DNA from: Salegentibacter sp.
GTDB taxonomy: Bacteria; Bacteroidota; Bacteroidia; Flavobacteriales; Flavobacteriaceae
Direction of reading: 5' to 3'
DNA: 64,000 nucleotides
Assembly (NCBI GenBank): GCA_024635795.1
Contig: JAGXIH010000020.1
Coordinates: 1-64,000, forward strand
The translations under genes were made by a program, and so were the position numbers. Below are positions 17,710-26,353 of the stretch, piece by piece. The notes under the pieces were generated by a model. It worked only from the letters and a program-made list of their open reading frames with translations. It did no database searches and was not told where the DNA came from. Position 1 is the stretch's first letter. Every line of letters begins with the position of its first letter.

Positions 17710-17751
17710 AATTGTTTAAAAATCCGAATTGCTATTTAGAATTAACCTCAA

Positions 17752-18123
17752 TTATTCACTATTTCTATTTCTCAAATATTTGATATATCCATTTATCAGC
17801 CTAAGACATGATTCTACCTGATCCCGAAGAGATTTTAAAACATCCTCAGAGATATAGTTACAATCCTTTGCCTCAATACCATGGTCTAATATTTCGGCTA
17901 CCGATCCTCTCGCATTTAAAAGAAATTTAATATTCTCTTTATAATGGTATCGGCCCCATCCTTCTGCAATGTTGGCAGTACCGGATCTCGAAGCTCTCAA
18001 TAGCTGAGAATACAATTCAAAACGTTCTGTTTTCGGCAAATTAGTTAATATTTCCTTTTTTACATAAAGCTTTAAACTATAGCAAGCCTTCCAACAATCC
18101 AAATCCTCGAAATTTGAAGCCAT
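17752..18123 (-). CDS. Four-helix-bundle protein (S23/23S rRNA intervening-sequence type)
   Basis: The 123-residue protein matches the small four-helix-bundle family first seen as open frames in 23S rRNA intervening sequences: an FEDLxCWKAC-like opening, RASRSGTANIAEGWGR in the middle (SxSxxANIAEG hallmark) and an amphipathic C-terminal helix ending IKYLRNRNSE. The biochemical role is unknown. Here it has no link to sugar metabolism and sits between ugd and the UDP-HexNAc dehydrogenase inside the operon, bracketed by perfect 21-bp direct repeats 462 bases apart. This suggests insertion of a repeat-plus-gene unit. Confidence 0.85.
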   Translation of the reverse strand: MASNFEDLDCWKACYSLKLYVKKEILTNLPKTERFELYSQLLRASRSGTANIAEGWGRYHYKENIKFLLNARGSVAEILDHGIEAKDCNYISEDVLKSLRDQVESCLRLINGYIKYLRNRNSE

Positions 18124-18135
18124 ATCCGTGTCATT

Positions 18136-18181
18136 AGTTAAACAGTTAATTGGTTAAATAGTTAAACGGTTAATTGCTTTG
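18136..18181 (+). repeat. TTAATTGG repeat array, right side of the four-helix-bundle gene
   Basis: GTTAAACA, GTTAATTG, GTTAAATA, GTTAAACG and GTTAATTG units repeat with a period of 8 bases just upstream of the four-helix-bundle gene. Bases 18145-18165 are identical to 17683-17703. Confidence 0.9.
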
Positions 18182-18230
18182 TTTAGTTAGTAGTAAATAA
18201 TTTTAAAAACTCGGGAGAGGAGGGAGTGTT

Positions 18231-18352
18231 CATTAAACTAATCCCTAATTAACTAATCCCCATTCCCGAACTAACCATTCCCCAATTAACTAATTCACCA
18301 TTCCCCAGTCACAAATTAACCAATCCCGAATTCACCATCCCCCAATTAACAG
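18231..18352 (-). repeat. AATTAACTAATCCCC-type repeat array behind the UDP-HexNAc dehydrogenase
   Basis: Irregular alternation of AATTAAC(T/C)AA with CCATTCCCC or CAATCCCGAATTCACC blocks runs to within two bases of the dehydrogenase stop. On the minus strand it reads as the same GTTAATTGG-type motif as the arrays around the four-helix-bundle gene, but in the opposite orientation. A related stretch lies at 24528-24565. No open frame of note is inside. Confidence 0.8.
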
Positions 18353-18353
18353 A

Positions 18354-19703
18354 CTACAATTTTTTATCGCATTTGTCACCAAGCACCCCCTTCACATCAT
18401 AAACCACCGTACTTCCATTCTTCAACTGTTCAAGATCGAGATCTAAAAACTCTTTATGAGCTACGGCTAATACAACGGCATCAAATTTTTCTTTCGGAAG
18501 CTCTTTTGTTGTTTCCAAACCATATTCATGTCTGACTTCATCAGGATTCGCAAGCGGGTCATAGATGGTAACATTTGTCCCGTATTCCTTGAGGTTTTTG
18601 ATCACATCTACAACCTTGGTGTTTCTCACATCCGGACAATTTTCTTTAAAGGTAATTCCCAGTACCAGGATACTGGAGTTTTTAACCTTCTGGTCGTTTT
18701 GAAGCATTAGTTTAACTACCTCAGAAGCCACATATTGCCCCATAGAGTCATTCATTCTTCTACCGGCAAGGATAATCTCCGGGTGGTATCCAATCTCCTG
18801 GGCTTTTTGAGCCAGGTAATATGGATCTACCCCAATACAATGCCCGCCAACCAGCCCGGGTTTAAACGGTAAAAAATTCCATTTGGTGCCGGCCGCTTCC
18901 AGAACATCCTGGGTGTCGATTCCCATCATGTTGAAAATCTTGGCCAGTTCATTTACAAAGGCAATATTAATATCCCGCTGCGAATTTTCTATAACTTTAG
19001 CTGCTTCCGCTACTTTAATAGTGGGCGCCAGGTGCGTGCCTGCAGTGATTACCTCAGCATATAACTCATCCACCTTTTTGCCGATCTCCGGAGTTGAACC
19101 TGCAGTAACTTTCAGGATTTTTTCTACTGTATGCTCCTTATCTCCGGGATTAATCCTTTCAGGAGAATAGCCCACGAAGAAATCTTCATTGAATTTCAAT
19201 CCACTGGCCCTTTCCAGAACCGGCACACATTCATCCTCGGTTACTCCGGGATATACGGTAGATTCATAGATCACGATATCTCCTTTCTTCAATACCTTCC
19301 CAACAGTTTCGCTGGATTTATAAAGCGGAGTAAGATCAGGTCGATTATTCTTATCCACAGGAGTGGGAACAGTGATGATATAGTAATTGCAGTCTTTGAT
19401 ATCATCTAATTCGGCCGTACAGAAAAGTCCGGTCTTTTTACCTTCGTCACTTCGAGTGTTCTGAAGAGCACGGGAGTGATCTTCAGAATGTATCGAGAAG
19501 TCCACTCTCCACTCTCCACTCTCCACTAAAGCCGCCTGCAGCACATTATCTTCCACCTCCAATGTAGAATCATGACCGCTCATTAATTCATTAACCCGGG
19601 CTTCATTGATATCAAATCCAACAACCGGATATTTAGTAGCAAAAAGCCTTGCCAAAGGCAACCCTACATATCCTAAACCGATTACGGCTAATTTTTTATT
19701 CAT
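18354..19703 (-). CDS. tviB: UDP-N-acetylhexosamine 6-dehydrogenase (TviB/WbpO/WecC family) with a 29-residue repeat-derived insert
   Basis: This nucleotide sugar dehydrogenase has the NAD motif GLGYVGLP (residues 9-16), TVPTPVD (111-117), ESTVYPGVTE and the catalytic cysteine in GLVGGHCIGVDPYY (Cys289). Such enzymes make UDP-GlcNAcA or UDP-GalNAcA. Relatives are about 420 residues; this one has 449, and the excess is residues 60-88, an Arg/Ser/Glu-rich stretch unlike the rest. Its DNA (19440-19526) is a repeat element with four 7-base CCACTCT units, inserted in frame between the second and third elements of the Rossmann fold. The motifs on both sides are intact, so activity is plausible. It overlaps the following GNAT gene by eight bases. 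Confidence 0.92.
   Translation of the reverse strand: MNKKLAVIGLGYVGLPLARLFATKYPVVGFDINEARVNELMSGHDSTLEVEDNVLQAALVESGEWRVDFSIHSEDHSRALQNTRSDEGKKTGLFCTAELDDIKDCNYYIITVPTPVDKNNRPDLTPLYKSSETVGKVLKKGDIVIYESTVYPGVTEDECVPVLERASGLKFNEDFFVGYSPERINPGDKEHTVEKILKVTAGSTPEIGKKVDELYAEVITAGTHLAPTIKVAEAAKVIENSQRDINIAFVNELAKIFNMMGIDTQDVLEAAGTKWNFLPFKPGLVGGHCIGVDPYYLAQKAQEIGYHPEIILAGRRMNDSMGQYVASEVVKLMLQNDQKVKNSSILVLGITFKENCPDVRNTKVVDVIKNLKEYGTNVTIYDPLANPDEVRHEYGLETTKELPKEKFDAVVLAVAHKEFLDLDLEQLKNGSTVVYDVKGVLGDKCDKKL
19440..19529. repeat. Repeat element absorbed into the tviB coding sequence
   Basis: On the plus strand this reads CTTCGTCACTTCGAGTG, a central segment, ATCGAGAAGT and then 3.7 tandem copies of CCACTCT (19502-19528). 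TCACTTCGAGTG paired with ATCGAGAAGT is the look of dispersed Bacteroidota palindromic repeats, and CCACTCT runs are typical of intergenic DNA. It adds 29 codons without a stop. Because the tandem unit is 7 bases, gain or loss of one unit would shift the reading frame of the dehydrogenase. Confidence 0.8.
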
Positions 19704-20421
19704 TTATATTATTTTTCCAAAAATGATATACATATTCTATTTGTTCCTTCTCAGACCCATGCCTTTTATAAACCGTAAGAGCTTTCCTGTTTTCAAGAAT
19801 AGTAGCCCCGGAAATTTCAGTAAAACCGAGATCAAAAAAAATTTTTTCCGCAGCTGAAAGCAAGGCAAAGGATATTCCTCTTCCTTCAAAATCAGGATGA
19901 ACCGCCAAAAGCACCACATGGGGTTTTTCCTTGTCGGTTCTTAAACTAACAAAACCCACAATTCGTTCCTCTATTTTATACACTAAGACATGAGAAGACA
20001 TCTCCCCACTTACAGATTTTTCAATCCAGTTGGTGAATAATTTTTTATATAAAAAGGGAGAAAAATGTGGATCAGTATTAAACCTGGTTTGTTGTCCTGA
20101 GATCAAAGCTAATTCAATCAGATCAGAACCTGGAGCAGTCTTTTTATATTCGCTGATATTAGGGTGTATCTTCGAATCTGTATTTAATCCTTTAGTTAAT
20201 ACAATTCTCTTTTCTACCAGATTAATTTGATATAAACTATGAATTTGATCTTCTGGTAAAATTTCATCGGTTACATAATAGCCCAGGTCCACCTCAGCCC
20301 TTTTAAGTGAAGTTAAAATTTCATTTAAAGGTTTTACCGACAAAACATTCCTTTTAATTTGAGCAACCTTGAGTGCAAAGAAATTAGAGTCACGTTCTAA
20401 TATTTGAAAATCCTCAGCCAT
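19696..20421 (-). CDS. GNAT-family acetyltransferase
   Basis: The C-terminal half (about residues 120-235) is a GNAT domain with the acetyl-CoA loop VHPDFEGRGISFALL and the following helix; the N-terminal 110 residues are a less conserved domain as in WecD-like sugar N-acetyltransferases. The start at 20421 shares a base with the stop of the upstream epimerase (TAATG), giving tight coupling; an upstream ATG at 20442 is possible but less likely. Standing between a UDP-HexNAc epimerase and a UDP-HexNAc dehydrogenase, it probably acetylates an amino sugar nucleotide, but the substrate is not visible from sequence. Confidence 0.8.
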   Translation of the reverse strand: MAEDFQILERDSNFFALKVAQIKRNVLSVKPLNEILTSLKRAEVDLGYYVTDEILPEDQIHSLYQINLVEKRIVLTKGLNTDSKIHPNISEYKKTAPGSDLIELALISGQQTRFNTDPHFSPFLYKKLFTNWIEKSVSGEMSSHVLVYKIEERIVGFVSLRTDKEKPHVVLLAVHPDFEGRGISFALLSAAEKIFFDLGFTEISGATILENRKALTVYKRHGSEKEQIEYVYHFWKNNINE

Positions 20422-21422
20422 TAATCTTTTAAGTTCTTCCAATACCAGTTAATCGCTTCCTTTATACCCTCTTCAATTTTATGAGTCGGTTTATACCCCA
20501 TTAGTTTTTCTGCTTTTTCTACTGATGCAAGAGAATGCGGGATATCCCCGGGACGATTAGAGCCATGTTTTACTTCCACATTAGCAATTTCAGGGTCATA
20601 ATCTGAAAGATATTTTTTCAGCAGTTCAGTTAGCTCTACCAGATTGGTTCTGTCTCCAACGGCGGTATTATAGACTTCATTGACAGCCTCAGGATTATCA
20701 GTAATCAGTGCCAGCAGGTTCATTTGAAGCACATTGTCTATATATGTAAAATCCCTGGAAAAGGTTCCATCGCCATTTATCACCGGACTCTCATGCTTCA
20801 TGAATTGCATCACGAATTTCGGGATAACCGCGGCATAAGCCCCGTTTGGATCCTGCTTTCTTCCAAAGACATTGAAATATCTTAGCCCTATAGTATCAAA
20901 ACTATAAGCCTTCTGAAAAATATCCGCATATAATTCATTTACATACTTGGTAATAGCATAAGGAGATAGTGGTTTTCCTATTTCATCTTCCACCTTTGGG
21001 AGCTTTTCAGAATCTCCATAGGTAGAAGAACTGGCTGCATATACAAATCGTTTTACATCGGCATCCCTGGCCGCAACCAGCATATTAAGAAAGCCCGAAA
21101 TATTTATCTCATTAGTTGTTATAGGATCGTTGATAGATCTCGGCACCGAGCCCAGTGCCGCCTGATGGAGAACATAGTCCACCCCTTCACAGGCTTTTTT
21201 ACAGGTTTCAAGGTCCCGGATATCTCCTTCGATCAAGGTGAAATTAGGATTATTTTTAAATGCGTTCAGGTTATATCTATGCCCAGTGGCGAAATTATCG
21301 AGACAAATTACTTTGGCGTCAAGATTAAGAAGTGTTTCGCATAGATTAGATCCAATGAACCCCGCACCTCCGGTGACCAGAATCGTTTTGTCGGCAATTT
21401 TTTCCTTTGGAAAGTCAATCAT
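20421..21422 (-). CDS. tviC: UDP-N-acetylglucosamine 4-epimerase-like SDR (TviC/WbpP/VipB family)
   Basis: An extended SDR with [10 protein letters not shown] (residues 17-26), the catalytic YAITK and the family feature [13 protein letters not shown], which distinguishes the WbpP/TviC group from GalE. Together with the dehydrogenase downstream it makes up the two-step route from UDP-GlcNAc to UDP-GalNAcA known from Vi antigen and Pseudomonas O6 antigen. It is the first gene of the long transcript and has a good promoter at 21448-21474. Confidence 0.88.
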   Translation of the reverse strand: MIDFPKEKIADKTILVTGGAGFIGSNLCETLLNLDAKVICLDNFATGHRYNLNAFKNNPNFTLIEGDIRDLETCKKACEGVDYVLHQAALGSVPRSINDPITTNEINISGFLNMLVAARDADVKRFVYAASSSTYGDSEKLPKVEDEIGKPLSPYAITKYVNELYADIFQKAYSFDTIGLRYFNVFGRKQDPNGAYAAVIPKFVMQFMKHESPVINGDGTFSRDFTYIDNVLQMNLLALITDNPEAVNEVYNTAVGDRTNLVELTELLKKYLSDYDPEIANVEVKHGSNRPGDIPHSLASVEKAEKLMGYKPTHKIEEGIKEAINWYWKNLKD

Positions 21423-21447
21423 GTAGAATTGGAAATTTTAACAGCCG

Positions 21448-21474
21448 CAAAGATAAGACTTCTTAATGAGTCAA
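21448..21474 (-). promoter_or_regulatory. Predicted Bacteroidetes-type promoter for tviC and the downstream operon
   Basis: On the minus strand TTGAC is followed after 16 bases by TATCTTTG, matching the TAnnTTTG -7 element and TTTG/TTG -33 element of Bacteroidetes sigma factors. The predicted transcript would start about 19 bases before the tviC ATG and could run through the sugar, cys and leg genes. Confidence 0.6.
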
Positions 21475-21633
21475 TTACTAAAGATTCCTTAAAGCTTTAA
21501 AACCATGAAATTGATTTTAGAATGAATATATATGATTCCAATCGAAAAAAATATAAACCACGAGGTTTTGGCAATTTAAACTTTTGTTGAAAATAAATAA
21601 ACTCGGTAAAAAGCGAATTGAATAAAATCTTAA

Positions 21634-22596
21634 TTATTTTTTTTTTTGCAGCAAACTTATTTTTTCTTTAAAATTGAATTCAGCCAGTAAAAATTGTCCG
21701 AATTCTATAGTAAACAGATCCCTTCCAAATCTATTAACATGAGTGGCATCAGAAAATAAATTGGGGTCCCATATTTTTGAATTAGAAGATATATAGCTGA
21801 TATTCTTTAGAATATTAACTGTTTCAAAATTAGAAAAGGTATCTAAGGTTGGTGCCATATAACTAATTACCTCTATATTATTTTCTTTAGCCAAATCTAA
21901 TATCTTATTATAATAAAAGATATCTTTACTATCCGGAACTATAAATATTTCATCACCAATTATATTCTGGTCCTTAGGTAAAGTATCGAATATTTTATTT
22001 CCATTGTAACAATCAAACCCTTTAGAGCAGAATTCTCCTTTATTCTTTAACCCCTTATAAATATTATATGGGGAATAATAATTATTATAAATAAAATAAG
22101 ATAATAAGGCAGGATAGAAAGGCCAATCTTTTAACAAAGGAATGTTTTCATGGAGGACATTTTCAATTTCCTTATCAACATCCCAATAAGGTAAATAAGC
22201 GTAAGAATGAAAAGAGTTGGAAAAACTGCTATCCGACATTAATGAATATGGATCGACCTGCAAGAATACGGAATCTACCTTATTTCCATTTTTCAAAAAC
22301 AATTTCAAAGTGATAAAATTCTCTGTAAAACCCGAGCCATTTAAACCTAAGTTAATACCTTTCTTATCAATAATAGAATCTAAGAGAGAAATATCTAAAG
22401 AACCATATGCCCTGCTTGAACCTAAAACCAAATAATCGAACTCTTTATCCTTTTGCGATAATTGCCAGTAGCGCTTGGAGTTACCCAAATAGTAATTATT
22501 ATCTTTAAATAGGTAATCACAGAACAAAGCATAACTAAGTAAAAATACTATTAATGCTCCTAGATAAATAGATGTTTTGAGTAAAAAATTTTTCAT
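21634..22596 (-). CDS. SGNH-like membrane-anchored protein, partner of the MBOAT O-acyltransferase
   Basis: An N-terminal membrane segment (residues 8-26) is followed by an extracytoplasmic domain with a GSSR motif (59-62, candidate nucleophile Ser60), NLGLNGSGF as oxyanion block and DATH (284-287) as the Asp-x-x-His pair, i.e. the pattern of the SGNH/DltD/AlgJ group. The gene follows the MBOAT gene by two bases. Pairs of MBOAT and SGNH-like proteins acylate exported polysaccharides (alginate, cellulose, teichoic acid systems). Overall similarity to any named member is too weak to give a symbol. Confidence 0.75.
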   Translation of the reverse strand: MKNFLLKTSIYLGALIVFLLSYALFCDYLFKDNNYYLGNSKRYWQLSQKDKEFDYLVLGSSRAYGSLDISLLDSIIDKKGINLGLNGSGFTENFITLKLFLKNGNKVDSVFLQVDPYSLMSDSSFSNSFHSYAYLPYWDVDKEIENVLHENIPLLKDWPFYPALLSYFIYNNYYSPYNIYKGLKNKGEFCSKGFDCYNGNKIFDTLPKDQNIIGDEIFIVPDSKDIFYYNKILDLAKENNIEVISYMAPTLDTFSNFETVNILKNISYISSNSKIWDPNLFSDATHVNRFGRDLFTIEFGQFLLAEFNFKEKISLLQKKK

Positions 22597-22598
22597 TA

Positions 22599-24032
22599 TT
22601 AAAACTGAAAATATATAAAACTATTTGGATTCACATATAATCCGTAAAATATTATTAGAAGTATAATTATGGAATAAGCTCCTTTTCTTAGAAAATCATT
22701 TGCTATGATAAAAGGATTTTGGTTATGCCGACTAAGCCATTCAAATATTATAAAAATTGAAATAAGGAATAGCGTCTTCGAATGAGTCAGAATAAAATTT
22801 AAATCGAATGTTTCTAGTTTACTGGCATAAATTATATACAAAGAAGCATCCTTTAAGGTTTCTGATCTAAAAAATACCCAGGCAATTACAGTCAAAAAGA
22901 AAGTCAAACTCATTTGCCCAAACTCTTTAAAAGAAGGCAAATATGAATCCTCAGCTACCACTTCCATATTCTGCCGGTTTTTATTTGTAAGTAATAATGG
23001 AAGGAAATAGACTGCGTTTAAAGCTCCCCAAACTATAAAGGTCCAGTTCGCCCCATGCCAGAAACCACTAACGATAAATATTATAAAAGTGTTTCTCACT
23101 TTCATCCATGTTCCTCCCCGGCTTCCACCCAGAGGTATGTATAAGTAATCCCTGAACCAGGTAGATAAAGAAATATGCCAGCGCCTCCAGAATTCAGCGA
23201 TATCACGGGAGAAATAAGGGAAGGCAAAGTTCTGCATTAGGTTAAACCCAAACAGTCGGGCAGTTCCTATTGCAATATCTGAGTACCCGGAAAAATCCCC
23301 GTAGATCTGAAATGTGAAAAATATAGCTCCTAAAACCAAAGTGCTCCCGGACATATCTGCCGAGTTTTCAAAAATATGATTCGCATAAACCGCACAGTTA
23401 TCTGCGATCACCACTTTTTTAAACAAACCCCATAAGATCTGCCGCATTCCATCCACGCCCTGGCTGTATTCAAATTTTCTTGGCTTAAAAAATTGTGGTA
23501 ATAAGTTGGAAGCCCTTTCAATCGGCCCTGCGACCAACTGGGGAAAGAAACTCACAAAAGCCGCAAAGGAGATAAAATTCTTTGTAGGCTCCAATCGGTT
23601 TTTATAAACATCTATGGTATAGCTCAGAGTTTGAAAAGTATAAAAACTAATCCCCACAGGAAGGATGATATTCAGGGAATTGGCATTCAACTCGTAACCC
23701 GCGATACTAAAAGCAGACTTGAAATTATCAAGGAAAAAATTATAATATTTGAAAAAACCCAGAAAGCCCAGGTTTACCAGGATACTCACCCAAAGCAAAA
23801 TTTTTCGTTTCGTTGGAGCTTCGGTTTTGCCTAAACTTACTCCAACAAAGTAATCTATCAGGGTGCTAAAAAGTATCAGCGATAAAAAACGCCAGTCCCA
23901 CCAACCGTAGAAAACATAACTCGCAGCAGCGACCAGCAGATTTTGGCCTTTTAGACTTTTATTGAATACAAACCAATAAAGGATAAAGACGATCGGTAAA
24001 AAGATCGCAAAGTCCAGGGAGTTGAATAACAT
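22599..24032 (-). CDS. MBOAT-family O-acyltransferase (AlgI/DltB-like)
   Basis: The 477-residue polytopic protein has the family features LPVGISFYTFQTLSYTIDVY, GPIERASNLLPQF, RRWHISLSTWFRDYLYIPLGG (His286) and GFWHGANWT with the invariant His326. It would pass acyl groups across the inner membrane to the SGNH partner encoded next, for acetylation of the locus glycan. It has its own predicted promoter and lies at the upstream end of the polysaccharide locus. Confidence 0.93.
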   Translation of the reverse strand: MLFNSLDFAIFLPIVFILYWFVFNKSLKGQNLLVAAASYVFYGWWDWRFLSLILFSTLIDYFVGVSLGKTEAPTKRKILLWVSILVNLGFLGFFKYYNFFLDNFKSAFSIAGYELNANSLNIILPVGISFYTFQTLSYTIDVYKNRLEPTKNFISFAAFVSFFPQLVAGPIERASNLLPQFFKPRKFEYSQGVDGMRQILWGLFKKVVIADNCAVYANHIFENSADMSGSTLVLGAIFFTFQIYGDFSGYSDIAIGTARLFGFNLMQNFAFPYFSRDIAEFWRRWHISLSTWFRDYLYIPLGGSRGGTWMKVRNTFIIFIVSGFWHGANWTFIVWGALNAVYFLPLLLTNKNRQNMEVVAEDSYLPSFKEFGQMSLTFFLTVIAWVFFRSETLKDASLYIIYASKLETFDLNFILTHSKTLFLISIFIIFEWLSRHNQNPFIIANDFLRKGAYSIIILLIIFYGLYVNPNSFIYFQF

Positions 24033-24062
24033 TTCTTTTAAAGTTTCTTACAAAAGCATCGG

Positions 24063-24095
24063 CAAAAATAGGATTATTATTAGGTCTACATCAAA
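24063..24095 (-). promoter_or_regulatory. Predicted promoter of the MBOAT-SGNH pair
   Basis: On the minus strand TTTG, 21 bases, then TATTTTTG gives a full Bacteroidetes-type promoter, about 30 bases before the MBOAT start codon. Confidence 0.6.
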
Positions 24096-24099
24096 TCTC

Positions 24100-24606
24100 T
24101 ATGCAAAACTTTACTAATCCCAATGTTTGCAAGCCCCTATATCTTTGTCGAGTCAATCTGCCTTATATGTCGTAGATACTCCATACATAGCCTATAAATA
24201 ACCCTTACCAAATCCATACAAGAGTCGTAGCTAACTCGTAACTTCTTCGATATTTCCCCGTAAAAAGTCCCTGTTTACGGGAGAATTACGGACAAACTTC
24301 GAAGAAGCATCGAAGTAGATATAGAGAAAATATGGCTATCCCATAGCTATGACAGCCCTGTTAGTCTATAAAATATTGTGTTTTTTGTTGAAAACCCTGC
24401 AAGGGTTCAGAAGCCTTGCAGGCTTAAAGATACCGGCTCATTCTCCCTCCAGTGCATAGCCAAAGATAACGGACTAACGAATCACAAAAATTAAGCCTCC
24501 GCCGCTCATGTTCCGGCAAACAGGATCAATCCCCAATTAACCAATTAACGAATCACAAATTAACCCACCTAAGCTAAAGCTACGGCGGGCAGGCGAATCA
24601 CGAAAA
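24100..24606. repeat. Gene-free, repeat-rich stretch between the LacI gene and the polysaccharide locus
   Basis: No credible gene is present. It holds an inverted pair CCCGTAAA/TTTACGGG (about 24257-24281), a 9-bp palindrome CCTGCAAGG/CCTTGCAGG (24396-24422), AATTAACCAATTAACGAATC motifs (24528-24565) related to the arrays near 17.7-18.3 kb, and a CGGCGGGCAGG motif (about 24580-24595) that recurs near 26640. The minus strand of 24150-24330 has short open stretches without a start. It looks like accumulated debris of several dispersed repeats and marks the boundary of the operon. Confidence 0.7.
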
Positions 24607-25614
24607 TTAAAACTGCGTCGACTCCAGATCTACCAGGCTGGTTTTAAGGATCCTTTCAGAGTTGGATTTATCTTTATTGTAATTATTAAGTCGGGCCTCG
24701 AGCAGCTGCATGGCGCCTCTCCCCATCTCTTCAGGAAACTGGTCGATATAGCTGATACTCGGAGTTAAAAAGTTGGCGAGTTCCTTGCCGATAAAGCCTA
24801 TTACTTTCAGGTCTTTTGGGATATTAATCTTGTATTCATAAGCAGTTCGGTAGGCCTGCATAGTACTTTCATAATCGGTGCAGATCACGGCGTCTACCTT
24901 GTCCACGGCCAGCATCTTTTCTGTTTTTTCCTTTAAAACTGCCGGCCTGGCTGAGTTGGCGATATAAAAAGTCGCATTTTCAGGTAAAGCTTCCTTATAA
25001 CCCTCAATCCTAAGTTTTCCTACTCCCATATGATGGATGGTAGTCGCGATCCCTATTTTCTTTATTCCTTTGGCCAGTAAGCGTTTGGTGACATCGGCAA
25101 AAGTGCCCACATCATCTATTCCTATCCGGTCGGCGGGAATATCAAAGTTTATCCTGTCGTACAGCACTACCGGAATACCATAATCCACCAGATTATATAA
25201 ATGATCAAATTCTTTTTTTCGCTGGGTTTCTTCCGCAACGGCGATCAAGACCCCGTCTACATAACCAGTTGTTAACATATCACAGATCTGTTTCTCCCGA
25301 TCGAGCTTTTCGTTAGAAATATAAGTGATCACCTGCAATCCTGCACGCTGGGCTTCAGCTTCGATTCCGGAAAGCACCCTGGCAAAAAAGGAATTTGAAA
25401 TATTTGGGATGATAACCCCAATCGTTCCACTCTTGCTGCTTTTTAAATTCACAGCCACCGGATTAGGCCTGTAATTATGCAGCTTTGCAAGTTCCTTTAC
25501 CCTTTCAACGGTTTTGGTACTTATCTCAGGACTGTCATTTAAAGCCTTGGAAACGGTTGAAATTGATACATTTAGCAGTTTTGCTAATTCCTTTAGGGTG
25601 ATCTTATTCTTCAT
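24607..25614 (-). CDS. LacI-family transcriptional regulator
   Basis: Residues 5-26 form the LacI helix-turn-helix (LKELAKLLNVSISTVSKALN), followed by the hinge YRPNPVAVNLKSSKSGTIGV and a periplasmic-binding-like sensor domain with DGVLIAVAEET and the late IDQFPEEMG. The 335-residue length is standard. Members of this clade in Bacteroidota mostly govern carbohydrate uptake genes, but no transporter or hydrolase is adjacent here, so the effector and targets are unknown. It is separated from the polysaccharide genes by a repeat-rich gap of 574 bases. Confidence 0.93.
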   Translation of the reverse strand: MKNKITLKELAKLLNVSISTVSKALNDSPEISTKTVERVKELAKLHNYRPNPVAVNLKSSKSGTIGVIIPNISNSFFARVLSGIEAEAQRAGLQVITYISNEKLDREKQICDMLTTGYVDGVLIAVAEETQRKKEFDHLYNLVDYGIPVVLYDRINFDIPADRIGIDDVGTFADVTKRLLAKGIKKIGIATTIHHMGVGKLRIEGYKEALPENATFYIANSARPAVLKEKTEKMLAVDKVDAVICTDYESTMQAYRTAYEYKINIPKDLKVIGFIGKELANFLTPSISYIDQFPEEMGRGAMQLLEARLNNYNKDKSNSERILKTSLVDLESTQF

Positions 25615-25748
25615 AATCTCTCTGAAAAATTAAATAATTGATAAAAGTATGAATATTTACTGGAAAAAATTATTCACCCCGGTTTGTTTCATCACTTTAT
25701 TAAAGATTTAATAACTTTAAAGGGGCTTAAAAAATTACACTAATTAAG

Positions 25749-26213
25749 ATGTTTACTAAAATAGATAAAACCGAATATCCCCCCAAAGACCCTACAATGG
25801 TCTGGGATGGCACCTGCGGCTTCTGTAAATTCTGGAAGACCCGTTGGCAATTAAAAACGAAAGGTAAAATAAGGTTCGTTACTTACCAGGAGAAGGCTTC
25901 TGAGTTTCCGGATATTCCCCTCAAGGAATTCAAAAAGGCCAGCCGACTCATAGAACCCGATGGTAGGGTTTATAGCGGCCCCGATTCAGCATACAGGAGT
26001 TTGTATTACACCGGTAATGAAAATTGGCATCACTGGTACCGGAAATACCCCTGGTTCGAAAGATTCAGCGATGTGGCTTATAACCATATCGCGAAAAACC
26101 GGGATTTTTACTTTAAGCTTACTAAAGCACTTTTCGGAGAAGATCCTGCAAAGCTCAAATCCTACTGGCTTTTTTATCTTCTCGCTGTTTTAGTAATTTT
26201 GGCCTTACTATGA
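25749..26213 (+). CDS. DCC-family (DUF393) thiol-disulfide oxidoreductase-like protein
   Basis: The motif WDGTCGFC (Cys23, Cys26) marks the DCC family; the family pattern of YRSLYYTGN and the distal tryptophan-rich region follow, and the last 20 residues are one membrane segment ending in AVLVILALL. The protein thus seems anchored by its C-terminus. Substrates of DUF393 proteins are unknown. It is coupled by an ATGA overlap to a tiny membrane protein. Confidence 0.85.
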   Translation: MFTKIDKTEYPPKDPTMVWDGTCGFCKFWKTRWQLKTKGKIRFVTYQEKASEFPDIPLKEFKKASRLIEPDGRVYSGPDSAYRSLYYTGNENWHHWYRKYPWFERFSDVAYNHIAKNRDFYFKLTKALFGEDPAKLKSYWLFYLLAVLVILALL

Positions 26214-26353
26214 ATTTTCTGCGCACCTATTGGTTTTATATCCTTGCAGCCTTGATCACAATAATAGGGATCCTCACCGGCTGGTACCTGTTTATTTTCC
26301 TCGTTTTCCCCCTTAGCTTCTTCCGCAGAAAAAAGAAAGATGAGGATGAGTAA
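26210..26353 (+). CDS. Small membrane protein of 47 residues
   Basis: An ATG overlapping the stop of the DCC gene (ATGA) opens a frame of 47 codons: a very hydrophobic core of about 33 residues that can span the membrane once or as a tight hairpin, and a charged tail RRKKKDEDE. The coupling and the strict positive/negative tail speak for a real gene translated with the DCC protein. No family is recognised. Confidence 0.55.
   Translation: MNFLRTYWFYILAALITIIGILTGWYLFIFLVFPLSFFRRKKKDEDE

Noticed and set aside
17651-18352. CRISPR-like look of repeated short units around the four-helix-bundle gene
   Set aside because: Units are about 8 bases with no unique spacers of constant length, and no cas genes are near.
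18354-19703. Suspicion that the dehydrogenase is frameshifted or a pseudogene because of the odd segment at residues 60-88
   Set aside because: The frame is open throughout and conserved motifs before and after the insert are in the same frame, so an in-frame insertion explains it.
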